A stretch of DNA of 64,000 bases, from positions 1-64,000 of the forward strand of contig CAZYXV010000006.1 in assembly GCA_964651475.1 (NCBI GenBank). The letters are read 5' to 3'. Shown in pieces: positions 8,004 through 16,360 of the stretch. The stretch comes from JBGSMF01 sp964651475 (GTDB lineage: Bacteria; Chloroflexota; Anaerolineae; Fen-1058). Position numbers and translations under genes: made by a program. Within the stretch, counting starts at the first letter, position 1, and each line of letters begins with the position of its first letter. Below the pieces are notes generated by a model, which made no database searches, was not told where the DNA came from, and was given only the letters and a program-made list of their open reading frames with translations.

Positions 8004-8837
8004 ATGACGATGCGTCGTATCCTGATGGCTTTGGGCGTGCTCGTGCTCGTTTCGCTGGCGTGCAACGCCTTGGAGCCAACTGCGCTGCCATCCCCGCGTC
8101 CACCGCCAACCGCTCCCCCCACAAAGTTTATCCCACCCACGTTTACGCCCGAACCGCTCGATACCGGCTGGCAAGCGGTGAGTGACGGAATCGAGGTTCG
8201 CCGCCTGCGCGTGCAAGTCGCCGAGTCGAGCGACAGGCTGTGGCTGGTGCGCGTGCATCCGGACCGTGCGGGCTTTCGCGTGGTGTATGATCCTGCCAAC
8301 GCGCGGACGGTGCGTGATTGGTTCGACGCTCTTGATCCGCGCCTGGTCGTAAACGCCGGTTATTTTACGCCGGAAAAAACTGCCACGGCCCTCGTCATTA
8401 GCGACGGCGTGCAGAGCGGACAATCATACGTTGGCTTTGGCGGCATGTTTGCCCTGAGCGGCGGGCGCGTGGTGGTGCGTTCACTGGCGGCCCAACCCTA
8501 CAGCCCCGATGAAGTGCTCGACCAGGCAGTTCAGGCATTCCCCATGCTAATTCAGCCAGGCGGCCGGCAGGCCGCGATTGAAGAGGATGGCCGGCTGGCC
8601 CGCCGCACGGTGGTGGGGCAAGACAGGATGAGGCGGATTATCTTTTTAATCAGTTCAACACCCATCTTTTCGCTCAAGGCACTTGCCGAGTTTCTGGCCG
8701 CGTCCGATCTGGATTTGGACGCGGCGCTCAACCTGGACGGCGGCACATCTTCTGGAGTGTGGTTTGCGGATCAAGCCGGCAATGCTGCGGGGGCAGATTC
8801 GTGGGTGCAAGTGCCAGCCGTCATTGTGGTGGAATAA
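8004..8837 (+). CDS. Phosphodiester glycosidase (NAGPA) domain lipoprotein
   Basis: A 277-aa predicted lipoprotein: signal with SLAC and Cys20, a Pro-rich linker to about residue 50, then a NAGPA/phosphodiester glycosidase domain (PF09992 type). Recognisable are the 'LVVNAGYF' strand, 'SDGV', a central 'AFPMLI..GG' and the terminal 'ALNLDGGTSSGVW' active-site segment. Family members remove N-acetylglucosamine or related sugars from phosphodiesters, or act on cell-wall and capsular phosphodiesters; the substrate here is unknown. The gene follows rsmD by 14 bases and may share its transcript. The start could equally be the second Met at 8010. Confidence 0.82.
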   Translation: MTMRRILMALGVLVLVSLACNALEPTALPSPRPPPTAPPTKFIPPTFTPEPLDTGWQAVSDGIEVRRLRVQVAESSDRLWLVRVHPDRAGFRVVYDPANARTVRDWFDALDPRLVVNAGYFTPEKTATALVISDGVQSGQSYVGFGGMFALSGGRVVVRSLAAQPYSPDEVLDQAVQAFPMLIQPGGRQAAIEEDGRLARRTVVGQDRMRRIIFLISSTPIFSLKALAEFLAASDLDLDAALNLDGGTSSGVWFADQAGNAAGADSWVQVPAVIVVE

Positions 8838-8870
8838 TCGTATTTTGCAATGATGTGAATAACCCTTGCC

Positions 8871-8898
8871 TTGACAAGATAATCGTTTATGGTAAAAT
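8871..8898 (+). promoter_or_regulatory. Sigma-70-type promoter of the tetR-ABC operon
   Basis: TTGACA at 8871-8876 and TAAAAT at 8893-8898 with a 16-base spacer, about 37 bases before the repressor start. Confidence 0.75.
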
Positions 8899-8899
8899 A

Positions 8900-8917
8900 A
8901 TACCGACCGGTTGGTAT
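8900..8917. promoter_or_regulatory. Probable TetR operator
   Basis: ATACCGACCGGTTGGTAT matches its own reverse complement at 16 of 18 positions. It starts two bases after the -10 box, covering the expected transcription start, as expected for an autorepressor of the TetR family encoded 18 bases downstream. Confidence 0.75.
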
Positions 8918-8934
8918 GTTTACGGGAATATCCT

Positions 8935-9549
8935 ATGAGTCAACAACAACGCAGCGAAGAAACGCGCACACATATTCTGGATGCATCGGCGGCCTGTTTT
9001 GCCCAGATGGGTTACGATGCGGCCGGCGTGGCAGAAATTTGCCGCCAGGCCGGCGTGACCAAAGGCGCCTTTTATCACCACTTTCCCAGCAAGCAGGCGG
9101 CTTTTATAGAGCTTTTAAATCGTTGGCTGGCAAGGTTGGACGAACAGCTATTAAAGACACTTGCAGATGCCCCAACGGTGCCAGAAGGGTTGCTTCAAAT
9201 GGCCTGTATGGCCCAGGTGGTTTTTGAGGTGGCAGGGGGCCAGCTGCCCATGTTTATCGAGTTTTTGATGCAGGCCCGGCACGACCCGGCTATCTGGGAA
9301 GCGACGATTGAACCCTATCGGCGCTATCAGGCTTTTTTCTCTCACATCATCGAGACCGGCATTACCGAAGGTAGTTTGCGTCCCATTGATTCCAAACTTG
9401 CCTCTCAGGTGCTGGTCTCGTTGGCGGTTGGCCTGGTATTGCAGGGTGTGTTCGACCCCAAGGGCGCTGACTGGGGAAACGTGGCGCGAGAGGGCGTCCA
9501 GGTGCTGCTCCAGGGATTAGAAAAAAAACACGTGCAAAGTGCTGGTTAG
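8935..9549 (+). CDS. TetR-family repressor of the downstream ABC efflux operon
   Basis: A 204-aa regulator. The N-terminal helix-turn-helix is typical: 'RTHILDASAACFAQMGYDA', 'VAEICRQAGVTKGAFYHHFPSKQAAF'. The C-terminal ligand domain is divergent and gives no substrate hint. The start at 8935 (MSQQQRSEE) is preferred to an upstream GTG because it matches the family length and places the palindrome outside the coding region. It is the first gene of a same-strand set with tiny gaps (9 bases to the next gene), so it most likely represses its own operon and releases on binding of a compound exported by the ABC pump. Confidence 0.92.
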   Translation: MSQQQRSEETRTHILDASAACFAQMGYDAAGVAEICRQAGVTKGAFYHHFPSKQAAFIELLNRWLARLDEQLLKTLADAPTVPEGLLQMACMAQVVFEVAGGQLPMFIEFLMQARHDPAIWEATIEPYRRYQAFFSHIIETGITEGSLRPIDSKLASQVLVSLAVGLVLQGVFDPKGADWGNVAREGVQVLLQGLEKKHVQSAG

Positions 9550-9558
9550 TGGGTTGAC

Positions 9559-10677
9559 ATGTCGCTTTACAGATTATTTGCCATTGCCCGCAAAGAGTTT
9601 CATCACATCACGCGCGATGCGCGCACCTTGTTCCTGGTGACCATTGCCCCGGCCTTTTTGCTCGTGATGTTGGCGTACGTGTTTTCATTTGATGCGGATC
9701 GCGTGAATTTGCTGGTGATGGATCAAGATAAAAGCGGCCTGTCTCGGCAGTACGTGGCCAGCCTGGCCAGCGATGGCACATTCCACATCGTGGCGCACGT
9801 AGAGCGTTACGAAGAGATTGACGCCTGGCTGCAAGCTGGCCGCGCCCACTTGGCGCTGGTCATTCCGCCCAACACAGCCGCCGACCTGCAGGCCGGCCGC
9901 CCTGCTTCTGTGCAGGCTATTCTGGATGGCGTGGATGTGATTGCCGCTGCCCAGACGCTGACTCAACTCAATGCGCGCACAAGCTTGTTTTCGTTGTCAT
10001 TACTGCCAGCGGTCAATGGGCGTACCATGCCGGGCATATTTGACGTACGCAGCCGGGCCTGGTACAACCCGGCGCTCAAATCGCTGCTCAGCATGGTGCC
10101 GGGCCTGATTGCGGTTGTGCTTTACATGCCGGCGTTGGCGCTTTCGCTGTCTTTGACGCGCGAAAAAGAGATGGGATCTTTTGAGGGTCTGGCCGCCACG
10201 CCCATACGCGGGCCAGAGTATCTTTTTGGCAAAGCGTTCACCTACATGGCGTTTGGACTGGTGAGCACGCTGCCGGTGGTGCTGATGGCGACGCTGTGGT
10301 TCCGCGTGCCGTTCCACGGAAGCTTGTGGGTGCTGCTGGCGTTGGCCGTGTGTTACTTTGGAGCCAGCTTTGGGTTGAGCTTGTCTGTCGCCAGCCTGGT
10401 CAAGAATCAACAAACGACCATGTTGATTATGCTCCTGGTGCTTTTTGTGCCGAGCTTTTTCCTGGCTGGCCTGGTCATGCCAGTAGATACCAGTTCGTGG
10501 GGGTCTCTTTTGGCGGCGTATTCTTTGCCGGTCACGCATTTTATTTTCATCAGCCGGGGAGTGTTTCTCAAAGGGCTGGGGCTGGTTGACCTGGTTGAAC
10601 CGGCGGCGATGTTGGTGGGAATTGGCAGCACGCTCGTGGCATTGAGTTTACTGGCGTTTCGCAAATGGATAGAGTGA
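9559..10677 (+). CDS. ABC-2 type permease (first of pair)
   Basis: A 372-aa membrane protein of the ABC-2/YbhR-YbhS class. It has one N-terminal transmembrane helix (about 25-45), a ~130-aa external domain, and five C-terminal helices beginning near residue 175. A conserved cytoplasmic segment 'LTREKEMGSFEGLAATPI' contacts the ATPase. It pairs with the next gene to form a heterodimeric channel, energised by the two downstream ATPases and probably connected to the membrane-fusion proteins at the end of the operon. Confidence 0.9.
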   Translation: MSLYRLFAIARKEFHHITRDARTLFLVTIAPAFLLVMLAYVFSFDADRVNLLVMDQDKSGLSRQYVASLASDGTFHIVAHVERYEEIDAWLQAGRAHLALVIPPNTAADLQAGRPASVQAILDGVDVIAAAQTLTQLNARTSLFSLSLLPAVNGRTMPGIFDVRSRAWYNPALKSLLSMVPGLIAVVLYMPALALSLSLTREKEMGSFEGLAATPIRGPEYLFGKAFTYMAFGLVSTLPVVLMATLWFRVPFHGSLWVLLALAVCYFGASFGLSLSVASLVKNQQTTMLIMLLVLFVPSFFLAGLVMPVDTSSWGSLLAAYSLPVTHFIFISRGVFLKGLGLVDLVEPAAMLVGIGSTLVALSLLAFRKWIE

Positions 10678-10686
10678 TTTGAGACA

Positions 10687-11793
10687 ATGTTGGGCAGAAT
10701 AAGAAACCTGGCTATTAAAGAAATCATTCAACTCACACGCGACTGGCTGTTGGTGATTTTTATCATTTTTGGCCCGACGCTCGAGTTGACACTGTTGGCT
10801 CGCGCCACCAGCCAGAGCCTCAAGCACTTGCCGCTCGCGGTGGTGGATCAAGATCACAGTCCAACCAGCCGGCAACTGATCACGGCGCTCGACAATACAG
10901 AAGATCTGGATGTGATAGGCTACCTGGGTTCTGTTGATCAAGTGGATAGCTGGCTCAATCGCGGGCGCGCCATGCTGGTCGTCATTCTGCCGGCAGGTCT
11001 CGAGGCAGACCTGGCGGTCGGCTCGCCGCAGGTACAATTAATTGCGGATGGGACGAATAGTATGAGCGCCGGCTCTGCATTGAACACGGCCATCGGCGTC
11101 ATTAACACCTTCAGCGCCCGTCGTGTAGCAACGCTCGTCCAGGGCATGCCCACCATCCATCTGCCCACGCAGATTCGCTACAACCCCACCCTCGACGCGA
11201 ACAATTTTACCATCACGGCCATGCTGGGGCTGGTGGTGTACCAGGTGACTTTGGCGGTTGCGGTGATGGGCTTGACGCGCGAACGGGAGCGAGGCACGCT
11301 GGAGCAACTCCTGGTCACGCCCTTGCAGCGGATCGAGTTGATTGTGGGCAAGGCAGCGCCCGCCTTTGTGATTGCCTGGATAGATTTTGTGTTGATGTGG
11401 GCTATTGCCGTGTGGGGCTTTGGCGTCCCGATGCGGGGATCGTTTGTGTTGTTGGTGGGATTGTCGCTGCTCTTTATTATTGCCGAAATCGGTTGGGGGC
11501 TGACGGTCTCGGCGCTTTCGGATACACAGCAGGCCGCCGCGCTGACGATTTTTGTGTTGGTGATGGTAGACGTGGTCTTTTCAGGCTTTGTTTTGCCAGT
11601 GGAGCGCATGCCGTCCGCGCTCCAAGTGCTGGCGCAAATCTTTCCGTTGCAGCATTACCTGTTTATCATCCGCGGCGTTATGTTGAAGGGGGCTACGCTG
11701 GCGAGCCTCTGGCCCCAGGTAGTGGGACTGGCGGCGTTGGCGGTGGGCAGTATTGCCGTGGCCGTAATCAGCTTGCGCCGGCAGTTGGCATAG
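10687..11793 (+). CDS. ABC-2 type permease (second of pair)
   Basis: A 368-aa paralogue of the preceding permease with the same layout: one N-terminal helix, a large external loop starting 'AVVDQDHSPTSRQLI', and five C-terminal helices. The coupling segment is 'LTRERERGTLEQLLVTPL', the form typical of YbhR/YbhS proteins. Starts 9 bases after its partner. Confidence 0.9.
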   Translation: MLGRIRNLAIKEIIQLTRDWLLVIFIIFGPTLELTLLARATSQSLKHLPLAVVDQDHSPTSRQLITALDNTEDLDVIGYLGSVDQVDSWLNRGRAMLVVILPAGLEADLAVGSPQVQLIADGTNSMSAGSALNTAIGVINTFSARRVATLVQGMPTIHLPTQIRYNPTLDANNFTITAMLGLVVYQVTLAVAVMGLTRERERGTLEQLLVTPLQRIELIVGKAAPAFVIAWIDFVLMWAIAVWGFGVPMRGSFVLLVGLSLLFIIAEIGWGLTVSALSDTQQAAALTIFVLVMVDVVFSGFVLPVERMPSALQVLAQIFPLQHYLFIIRGVMLKGATLASLWPQVVGLAALAVGSIAVAVISLRRQLA

Positions 11794-11833
11794 AGCGGGC
11801 GGCGCGAGCGGCTTGTAAACTGTGTGTAAATTC

Positions 11834-11863
11834 GTTCCGCCCGCAGTTCAACTGCGGGCGAAC
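11834..11863. repeat. GC-rich hairpin inside the ABC operon
   Basis: CGCCCGCAG and CTGCGGGCG (11838-11860) pair perfectly around TTCAA, extended by GTT/AAC after one bulged base. No T-run follows, so it is not a standard terminator. The right arm with its flank (CTGCGGGCGAACCGGCAA, 11852-11869) recurs at 45-62 with a single change, indicating a dispersed element. Confidence 0.6.
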
Positions 11864-11882
11864 CGGCAAATTACACGCGAGG

Positions 11883-12824
11883 ATGATTTTGAGCGATCAA
11901 GCGATTATCTGCGCTGAAAAACTGAGACGCGCCTTCAAGAAAACCGTCGCCTTGAGCGAACTGGATCTGTGCATCGAACGGGGCGAAATCTTTGGCCTGG
12001 TGGGGCCAGACGGCGCTGGCAAGACGACGGCGCTGCGCCTGATGGCGGCTGTGATGCGCCCTACGTCTGGAGCGGTACGCGTGGCTGGCCACGACAGCGT
12101 CAAACGCGCCGAATACATCCGCGCGCACGTGGGATACATGCCGCAGCGGTTCAGCCTGTACGCCGACTTGAACGTGCTGGAAAACCTCAACTTTTTCGCA
12201 GACATTTTCGGTGTCAAGGGCCCTCAGCGGCAGCAGCGCATCGAACAGTTGTTGAGGTTTGCCAATCTCGATCGCTTTACGAGCCGGCGCGCCGGACAGC
12301 TTTCGGGCGGCATGCAGAAAAAGCTTGCCCTGGCCTGCACGCTCATTCACCGTCCCGACGTGTTACTGTTGGACGAACCGACGACCGGCGTGGACCCCGT
12401 CAGCCGCCGCGAATTTTGGGACATTTTGACGGATTTGCACATTTCCGGCACGACGATTGTGGTCAGCACCCCATACATGGATGAGGCTGAACGGTGCAAG
12501 CGTGTGGGATTGCTGTTCAAAGGCGAGTTGATCGAATGTGACACGCCGGCGACCATCAAGGCCATGGTGCAGGGGCAATTGCTCGAGCTGCGGCCTGATC
12601 CGATGGCGACGGCGCAGTACGTCTTGAGTGGCCAATCCCAGGTGCTCGAGGTGCAGGTCTATGGCGATTTGTTGCACGTATTCGTGGATAATGCGCGCGA
12701 GCGTTTGCCGCAGTTAAAAGCGCTATTGGAAAATGCGGGAGTGCACGTCCACGGCTTGCGCGTCATTCAACCGCGCATGGAAGAGGCTTTTATTTCGTTG
12801 ATTCGCAGACAGCAGGATACGTGA
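11883..12824 (+). CDS. ABC transporter ATPase (first of pair)
   Basis: A 313-aa ATPase of the DrrA/CcmA-like drug-export class. It shows Walker A 'GPDGAGKTT', Q-loop region 'YMPQRFSLYADLNVLEN', signature 'LSGGMQKKLALA', Walker B 'VLLLDEPT', and the D-loop 'TGVDPVSRR'. The switch His is replaced: 'VVSTPYMDEAERC' instead of '..T.H.MDEAE', with Pro at the position that is His in the second ATPase, so this site may be degenerate. The ATG at 11883 directly abuts the GAGG site; an in-frame TTG at 11889 has better spacing. The hairpin described above lies in the 89-base gap before it. Confidence 0.9.
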   Translation: MILSDQAIICAEKLRRAFKKTVALSELDLCIERGEIFGLVGPDGAGKTTALRLMAAVMRPTSGAVRVAGHDSVKRAEYIRAHVGYMPQRFSLYADLNVLENLNFFADIFGVKGPQRQQRIEQLLRFANLDRFTSRRAGQLSGGMQKKLALACTLIHRPDVLLLDEPTTGVDPVSRREFWDILTDLHISGTTIVVSTPYMDEAERCKRVGLLFKGELIECDTPATIKAMVQGQLLELRPDPMATAQYVLSGQSQVLEVQVYGDLLHVFVDNARERLPQLKALLENAGVHVHGLRVIQPRMEEAFISLIRRQQDT

Positions 12825-12826
12825 AA

Positions 12827-13768
12827 ATGGCAGTTAACGGGTACGCGGTCGAAACTGAAAACTTGACCAAGCGTTTTGGTAAATTTTGCGCTGTGGATGG
12901 TGTGACGTTTGCCGTGCGGCGCGGAATGATTTTCGGCTTTTTGGGGCCGAACGGCGCTGGCAAGACGACGACGATGCGTGTATTGCTCGGTCTGCTCGCG
13001 CCCACGTCGGGGCGGGCTCAAGTGCTGGGCTATGACGTGGCGCACCAGCCGCGCGCCGTCAAGCAGCGCATCGGCTATATGAGCCAGCGTTTTAGCCTGT
13101 ACGACGAACTGACCGTCGGCGAAAACTTGCGCTTCTATGGACGGACGTATGGCCTGAACAATCACCGTTTGCGAGAGCGCATGCAGTTTGTTTTGGAGAT
13201 GGCCGGCCTGGTGGGGCGCGACGGGCTGCGCACCAGAGAGCTTGCGGGTGGGTGGCGGCAACGCCTGGCGTTAGGCGCGGCCATTATGCACGAGCCGGAA
13301 CTGGTGTTCCTCGATGAGCCGACAGCGGGAGTGGATCCGGTCAGCCGGCGTGGATTTTGGGAGTTGTTGTACAGGTTGGCCGGCGCCGGCACGACGATTT
13401 TTGTGACCACGCACTACATGGACGAGGCTGAACACTGCCACGAATTGGCTTTTATCCACGCCGGAAAAATCGTGGCGCAAGGCTCGCCGGATACCATCAA
13501 GATGACCCTGATGAAAGGGCAGGTATTGGAAATCTCGCCGGATAATCCAACCGAAGCAGTGCGCCTGCTCAAGTCGGCGCGCGCCGAGGGGCGGCTGGAA
13601 GTGGACGATATTGCATTGTACGGCGCGCAGGTTCACGTGGTCGCCCCCGAGATTGGGCGGGTGATGGAATCCATTGCTCACTTGCTGCAGGCCGGCGGCG
13701 TGCAGCCTGGACAGATGGATGTGATTGCGCCATCTTTGGAAGATGTGTTTTTATCGTGCATTAGATAA
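12827..13768 (+). CDS. ABC transporter ATPase (second of pair)
   Basis: A 313-aa ATPase with Walker A 'GPNGAGKTTTMR', Q-loop 'YMSQRFSLYDELTVGEN', a modified signature 'LAGGWRQRLALG', Walker B 'LVFLDEPTAGVD' and intact switch His in 'VTTHYMDEAEHC'. Its first bases overlap or abut the stop of the first ATPase: a GTG at 12821 overlaps it, while the ATG at 12827 is better spaced from AGGA at 12814. The pair likely forms a heterodimer in which this subunit keeps the complete site opposite the altered switch of its partner. Confidence 0.92.
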   Translation: MAVNGYAVETENLTKRFGKFCAVDGVTFAVRRGMIFGFLGPNGAGKTTTMRVLLGLLAPTSGRAQVLGYDVAHQPRAVKQRIGYMSQRFSLYDELTVGENLRFYGRTYGLNNHRLRERMQFVLEMAGLVGRDGLRTRELAGGWRQRLALGAAIMHEPELVFLDEPTAGVDPVSRRGFWELLYRLAGAGTTIFVTTHYMDEAEHCHELAFIHAGKIVAQGSPDTIKMTLMKGQVLEISPDNPTEAVRLLKSARAEGRLEVDDIALYGAQVHVVAPEIGRVMESIAHLLQAGGVQPGQMDVIAPSLEDVFLSCIR

Positions 13769-13799
13769 GGACGCGCGAGTACGCGCGTAGTGGTGTGCT

Positions 13800-15122
13800 A
13801 TGAATCGTTTACGTTGGGTTATTCTGATGGTTGTGGTCCTGGCTGCTTTGGGCGGCACGTATTACGTGGCGTCGGGGGGGCTGAACGGCGCGGATACATA
13901 CCAGGGAGCCAATGGCTGGACGGCTTCGGGCTTTATCGAGGCCGAAAATGTGGACATTGCGCCCGAAATTGGCGGACGGATTGCGGCGCTGCCTGTGGAC
14001 GAAGGCGAGGAGGTTCACGCCGGCGATTTGTTGATGCGTCTTGAAGATGACATTCTCAAGGCGCAGGTTGAATTGGCGCGCGGCAAGCTGGAAGAAGCCG
14101 AGGCGACGCTGGCGCGCGTGCAGGCCGGGGCGCGCCAGGAAACGCTGGCTCAAGTTGAGGCGCAAGTGGCGTTGGCCCAGGCGGCGCGTGATGGGGCCAG
14201 GCAAGCCTGGCTCGACGCGCAGGCTGTCCGTGACAATCCGCAGGCGCTGGACGTGCAAATTGCTGCCGCGCGCGCCCAGGTGGCGACGGAGCAGAAGCAA
14301 CTTGAAGCCACGCTGGCGCAGCGCGATTTGGCCGAAGAGGCGTGGAAAGATTATGGCGAGGGTGTGATCAAGCTGGCCGGCGTTCCAGAGCTTTATCGCC
14401 CGGCCATGCCGCCCGAGTTTTACCTGATTCCATATCAATGGGAACAAGCGCTGGCCGCCACCGAGGCGGCGCAGGCAGCTTACGATGGCGCGCGCTCGGC
14501 GTTGAACCATTTACTGGCGCAGCGTTCTGATCCACAAGAGGCGCAGGTGGAAGTGGATGCAGCGTTTGCGCGCTACCAGTCGGCAGAGGCCGCCGTGGCC
14601 CAGGCCCAGGCGGCGCTGGAGGGTGTCAGGGCAGGCGCGACGCAAGAGCAGATTGCGGCGGCGCAGGCGCAGGTGCAAGTGGCGCGGGCGGCGCTAGAAG
14701 CGGCGCAGGTGCAGCTTGACAAGGCCGTGGTGCGCGCGCCGATGGGCGGCTTGATTGCGGCGCGCAGCGTGCATACCGGCGAATTGGCCGCGCCCAGCAT
14801 CACGGCCATGACGCTGGCCGATTTGGACCACGTGACGTTGACGATTTATCTCTCCGGCAATCGGCTGGGCGAGGTGCAGTTGGGACAGACGGTTGATGTA
14901 TACGTGGATGCGTTTGAACATCGCGCTTTTCCCGGTGTCATCATTCTCGTTTCCGATCAGGCCGAATACACGCCGCGCAACGTGCGCACGCCCGATCAAC
15001 GCGCCACGCTGGTGTATGGCGTCAAAATCAAGATTGCCAATCCCGATCACGCGCTCAAGCCGGGGATGCAGGCCGAAGTCGTAGGAGCGCCCTCTGGGCG
15101 CGATTTTAAGGAGACAAGGTGA
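13800..15122 (+). CDS. Membrane-fusion protein (HlyD/YbhG family), membrane-anchored
   Basis: A 440-aa periplasmic-adaptor-type protein. An N-terminal transmembrane anchor (residues 5-27) is followed by a biotinyl-lipoyl half ('GRIAALPVDEGEEVHAGDLLMRLED'), a very Ala/Gln-rich coiled-coil hairpin (about 80-330), and the second lipoyl half plus beta-barrel ('VRAPMGGLIAARSVHTGELA', 'VYVDAFEHRAFPG'). Such proteins couple ABC-2 exporters to an outer envelope channel or serve as extracytoplasmic funnels. In an organism that may lack a classical outer membrane the latter is likelier. Confidence 0.9.
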   Translation: MNRLRWVILMVVVLAALGGTYYVASGGLNGADTYQGANGWTASGFIEAENVDIAPEIGGRIAALPVDEGEEVHAGDLLMRLEDDILKAQVELARGKLEEAEATLARVQAGARQETLAQVEAQVALAQAARDGARQAWLDAQAVRDNPQALDVQIAAARAQVATEQKQLEATLAQRDLAEEAWKDYGEGVIKLAGVPELYRPAMPPEFYLIPYQWEQALAATEAAQAAYDGARSALNHLLAQRSDPQEAQVEVDAAFARYQSAEAAVAQAQAALEGVRAGATQEQIAAAQAQVQVARAALEAAQVQLDKAVVRAPMGGLIAARSVHTGELAAPSITAMTLADLDHVTLTIYLSGNRLGEVQLGQTVDVYVDAFEHRAFPGVIILVSDQAEYTPRNVRTPDQRATLVYGVKIKIANPDHALKPGMQAEVVGAPSGRDFKETR

Positions 15123-15123
15123 C

Positions 15124-16353
15124 ATGCTGATAAGGAAACAACTTGCTAGCCTCTTGTTGGTGTGTATAGCGGGCGTTAGCTCGGCCTGCCAGGTGAATCG
15201 CGCCAACGCAGAGTCGCTTCGGTTGAGCGGCGTGATTGAAGGAACGCAGGCGCTGGTGGTGACCGAGTTGGGCGGGCGCATCGCAGAGGTCGCGGTAGAG
15301 GAAGGCGACGCAGTCGAGGCCGGACAGGTGTTGGCGAGGCTTGACGATGCGGCGCCCCAGGCGCAGGTCAAGCAGGCGCAGGCGGGTGTGAGCGCCGCCG
15401 AGGCGAATCTGGCGCAAGTAAAGGCGGGCGCGCGCCCCGAAGAAGTCAAGGCTGCCCAGGCAGCGCTGGCCAAGGCGCAAGCCGAGCGCGATGGCGCAGA
15501 GCTGGCCTACAAAGATGCCGCCGCCATCCTGACCAATCCGCAGCAGCTCGTGGCGCAGATTGATGCGGCGCGCACTGGCGTGAAACTGGCCGAGCAAAAT
15601 GTGGCTGTGGGCAAGGCCAAGCTGGCCGAGGCGCAGCGATTGCGAGAGCTTTACAAAGACGATCCTGGGCGGCGCGAAACATTGGACAAACAAATTGCCG
15701 TTGCCCAACACGAACTAGAGGCGGCCCAGGCGCAATTGGATGGCGCCAACGCGCAAGTAAAGGCGCTTGAGGTCATGCGCCGCGCGCCGGTGACGTTGCA
15801 GGCGCAGGTGAATAGCGCGCACAGCGCCTTTACCATGACCCTGGCATACGTGTCGGTGGCCGAGACGGCGCTGGCCGAGTTGACCGCCGGCCCATTGCCT
15901 GAAGAGGTAGCGCTGGCCCAAGCTCAGGTGCACCAGGCCAGGGCGCAGCTCGAATTGGCGCAGGCGTACCTGTCTCGCACGGTCATCCGCGCGCCGCTGA
16001 GCGGCATTGTGTCGAGCCGCTCGGCGCACGTTGGCGAGACGGCTCAAGCTGGCGTGCCGCTGATGAGCATTGTGAACCTGGACGATGTGACGTTGGTGGT
16101 CTATGTGCCACAAGAATACTTGCCGCGTGTGCGACTTGGCGCGCCAGTGCAGGTGTACGTGGATGCCTACCCCGGAGAAACCTTTAGCGGCCAGGTGGCT
16201 TTTATCGCGCGCCAGGCGCAGTTCTCTTCGCGTGACACTCAAACGCGCGAAGATCGCGCCAACGTGGTGTTTGGCGTCAAGGTGCGTTTGCCGAATGCCG
16301 ATCGCCGCCTCAAAGCTGGCATGACGGCGGACGCCGTGATTGAGATGCGATAA
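15124..16353 (+). CDS. Membrane-fusion protein (HlyD family), lipoprotein
   Basis: A 409-aa paralogue of the previous gene, starting one base after its stop with an AAGGAGA site inside that gene's end. It differs in having a lipoprotein signal (VSSAC, Cys22) instead of a transmembrane anchor. Lipoyl halves ('GRIAEVAVEEGDAVEAGQVLARLDD', 'VIRAPLSGIVSSRSAHVGETA') flank a long Ala/Gln coiled-coil hairpin. Presumably the two adaptors form a mixed ring on the exporter. It ends the operon; galK converges with a 7-base gap. Confidence 0.9.
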   Translation: MLIRKQLASLLLVCIAGVSSACQVNRANAESLRLSGVIEGTQALVVTELGGRIAEVAVEEGDAVEAGQVLARLDDAAPQAQVKQAQAGVSAAEANLAQVKAGARPEEVKAAQAALAKAQAERDGAELAYKDAAAILTNPQQLVAQIDAARTGVKLAEQNVAVGKAKLAEAQRLRELYKDDPGRRETLDKQIAVAQHELEAAQAQLDGANAQVKALEVMRRAPVTLQAQVNSAHSAFTMTLAYVSVAETALAELTAGPLPEEVALAQAQVHQARAQLELAQAYLSRTVIRAPLSGIVSSRSAHVGETAQAGVPLMSIVNLDDVTLVVYVPQEYLPRVRLGAPVQVYVDAYPGETFSGQVAFIARQAQFSSRDTQTREDRANVVFGVKVRLPNADRRLKAGMTADAVIEMR

Positions 16354-16360
16354 CGCGGCG

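Noticed and set aside
11397..11882. N-terminal extension of the first ABC ATPase ORF
   Set aside because: It overlaps the permease gene out of frame; the ATPase domain begins right after 11883.
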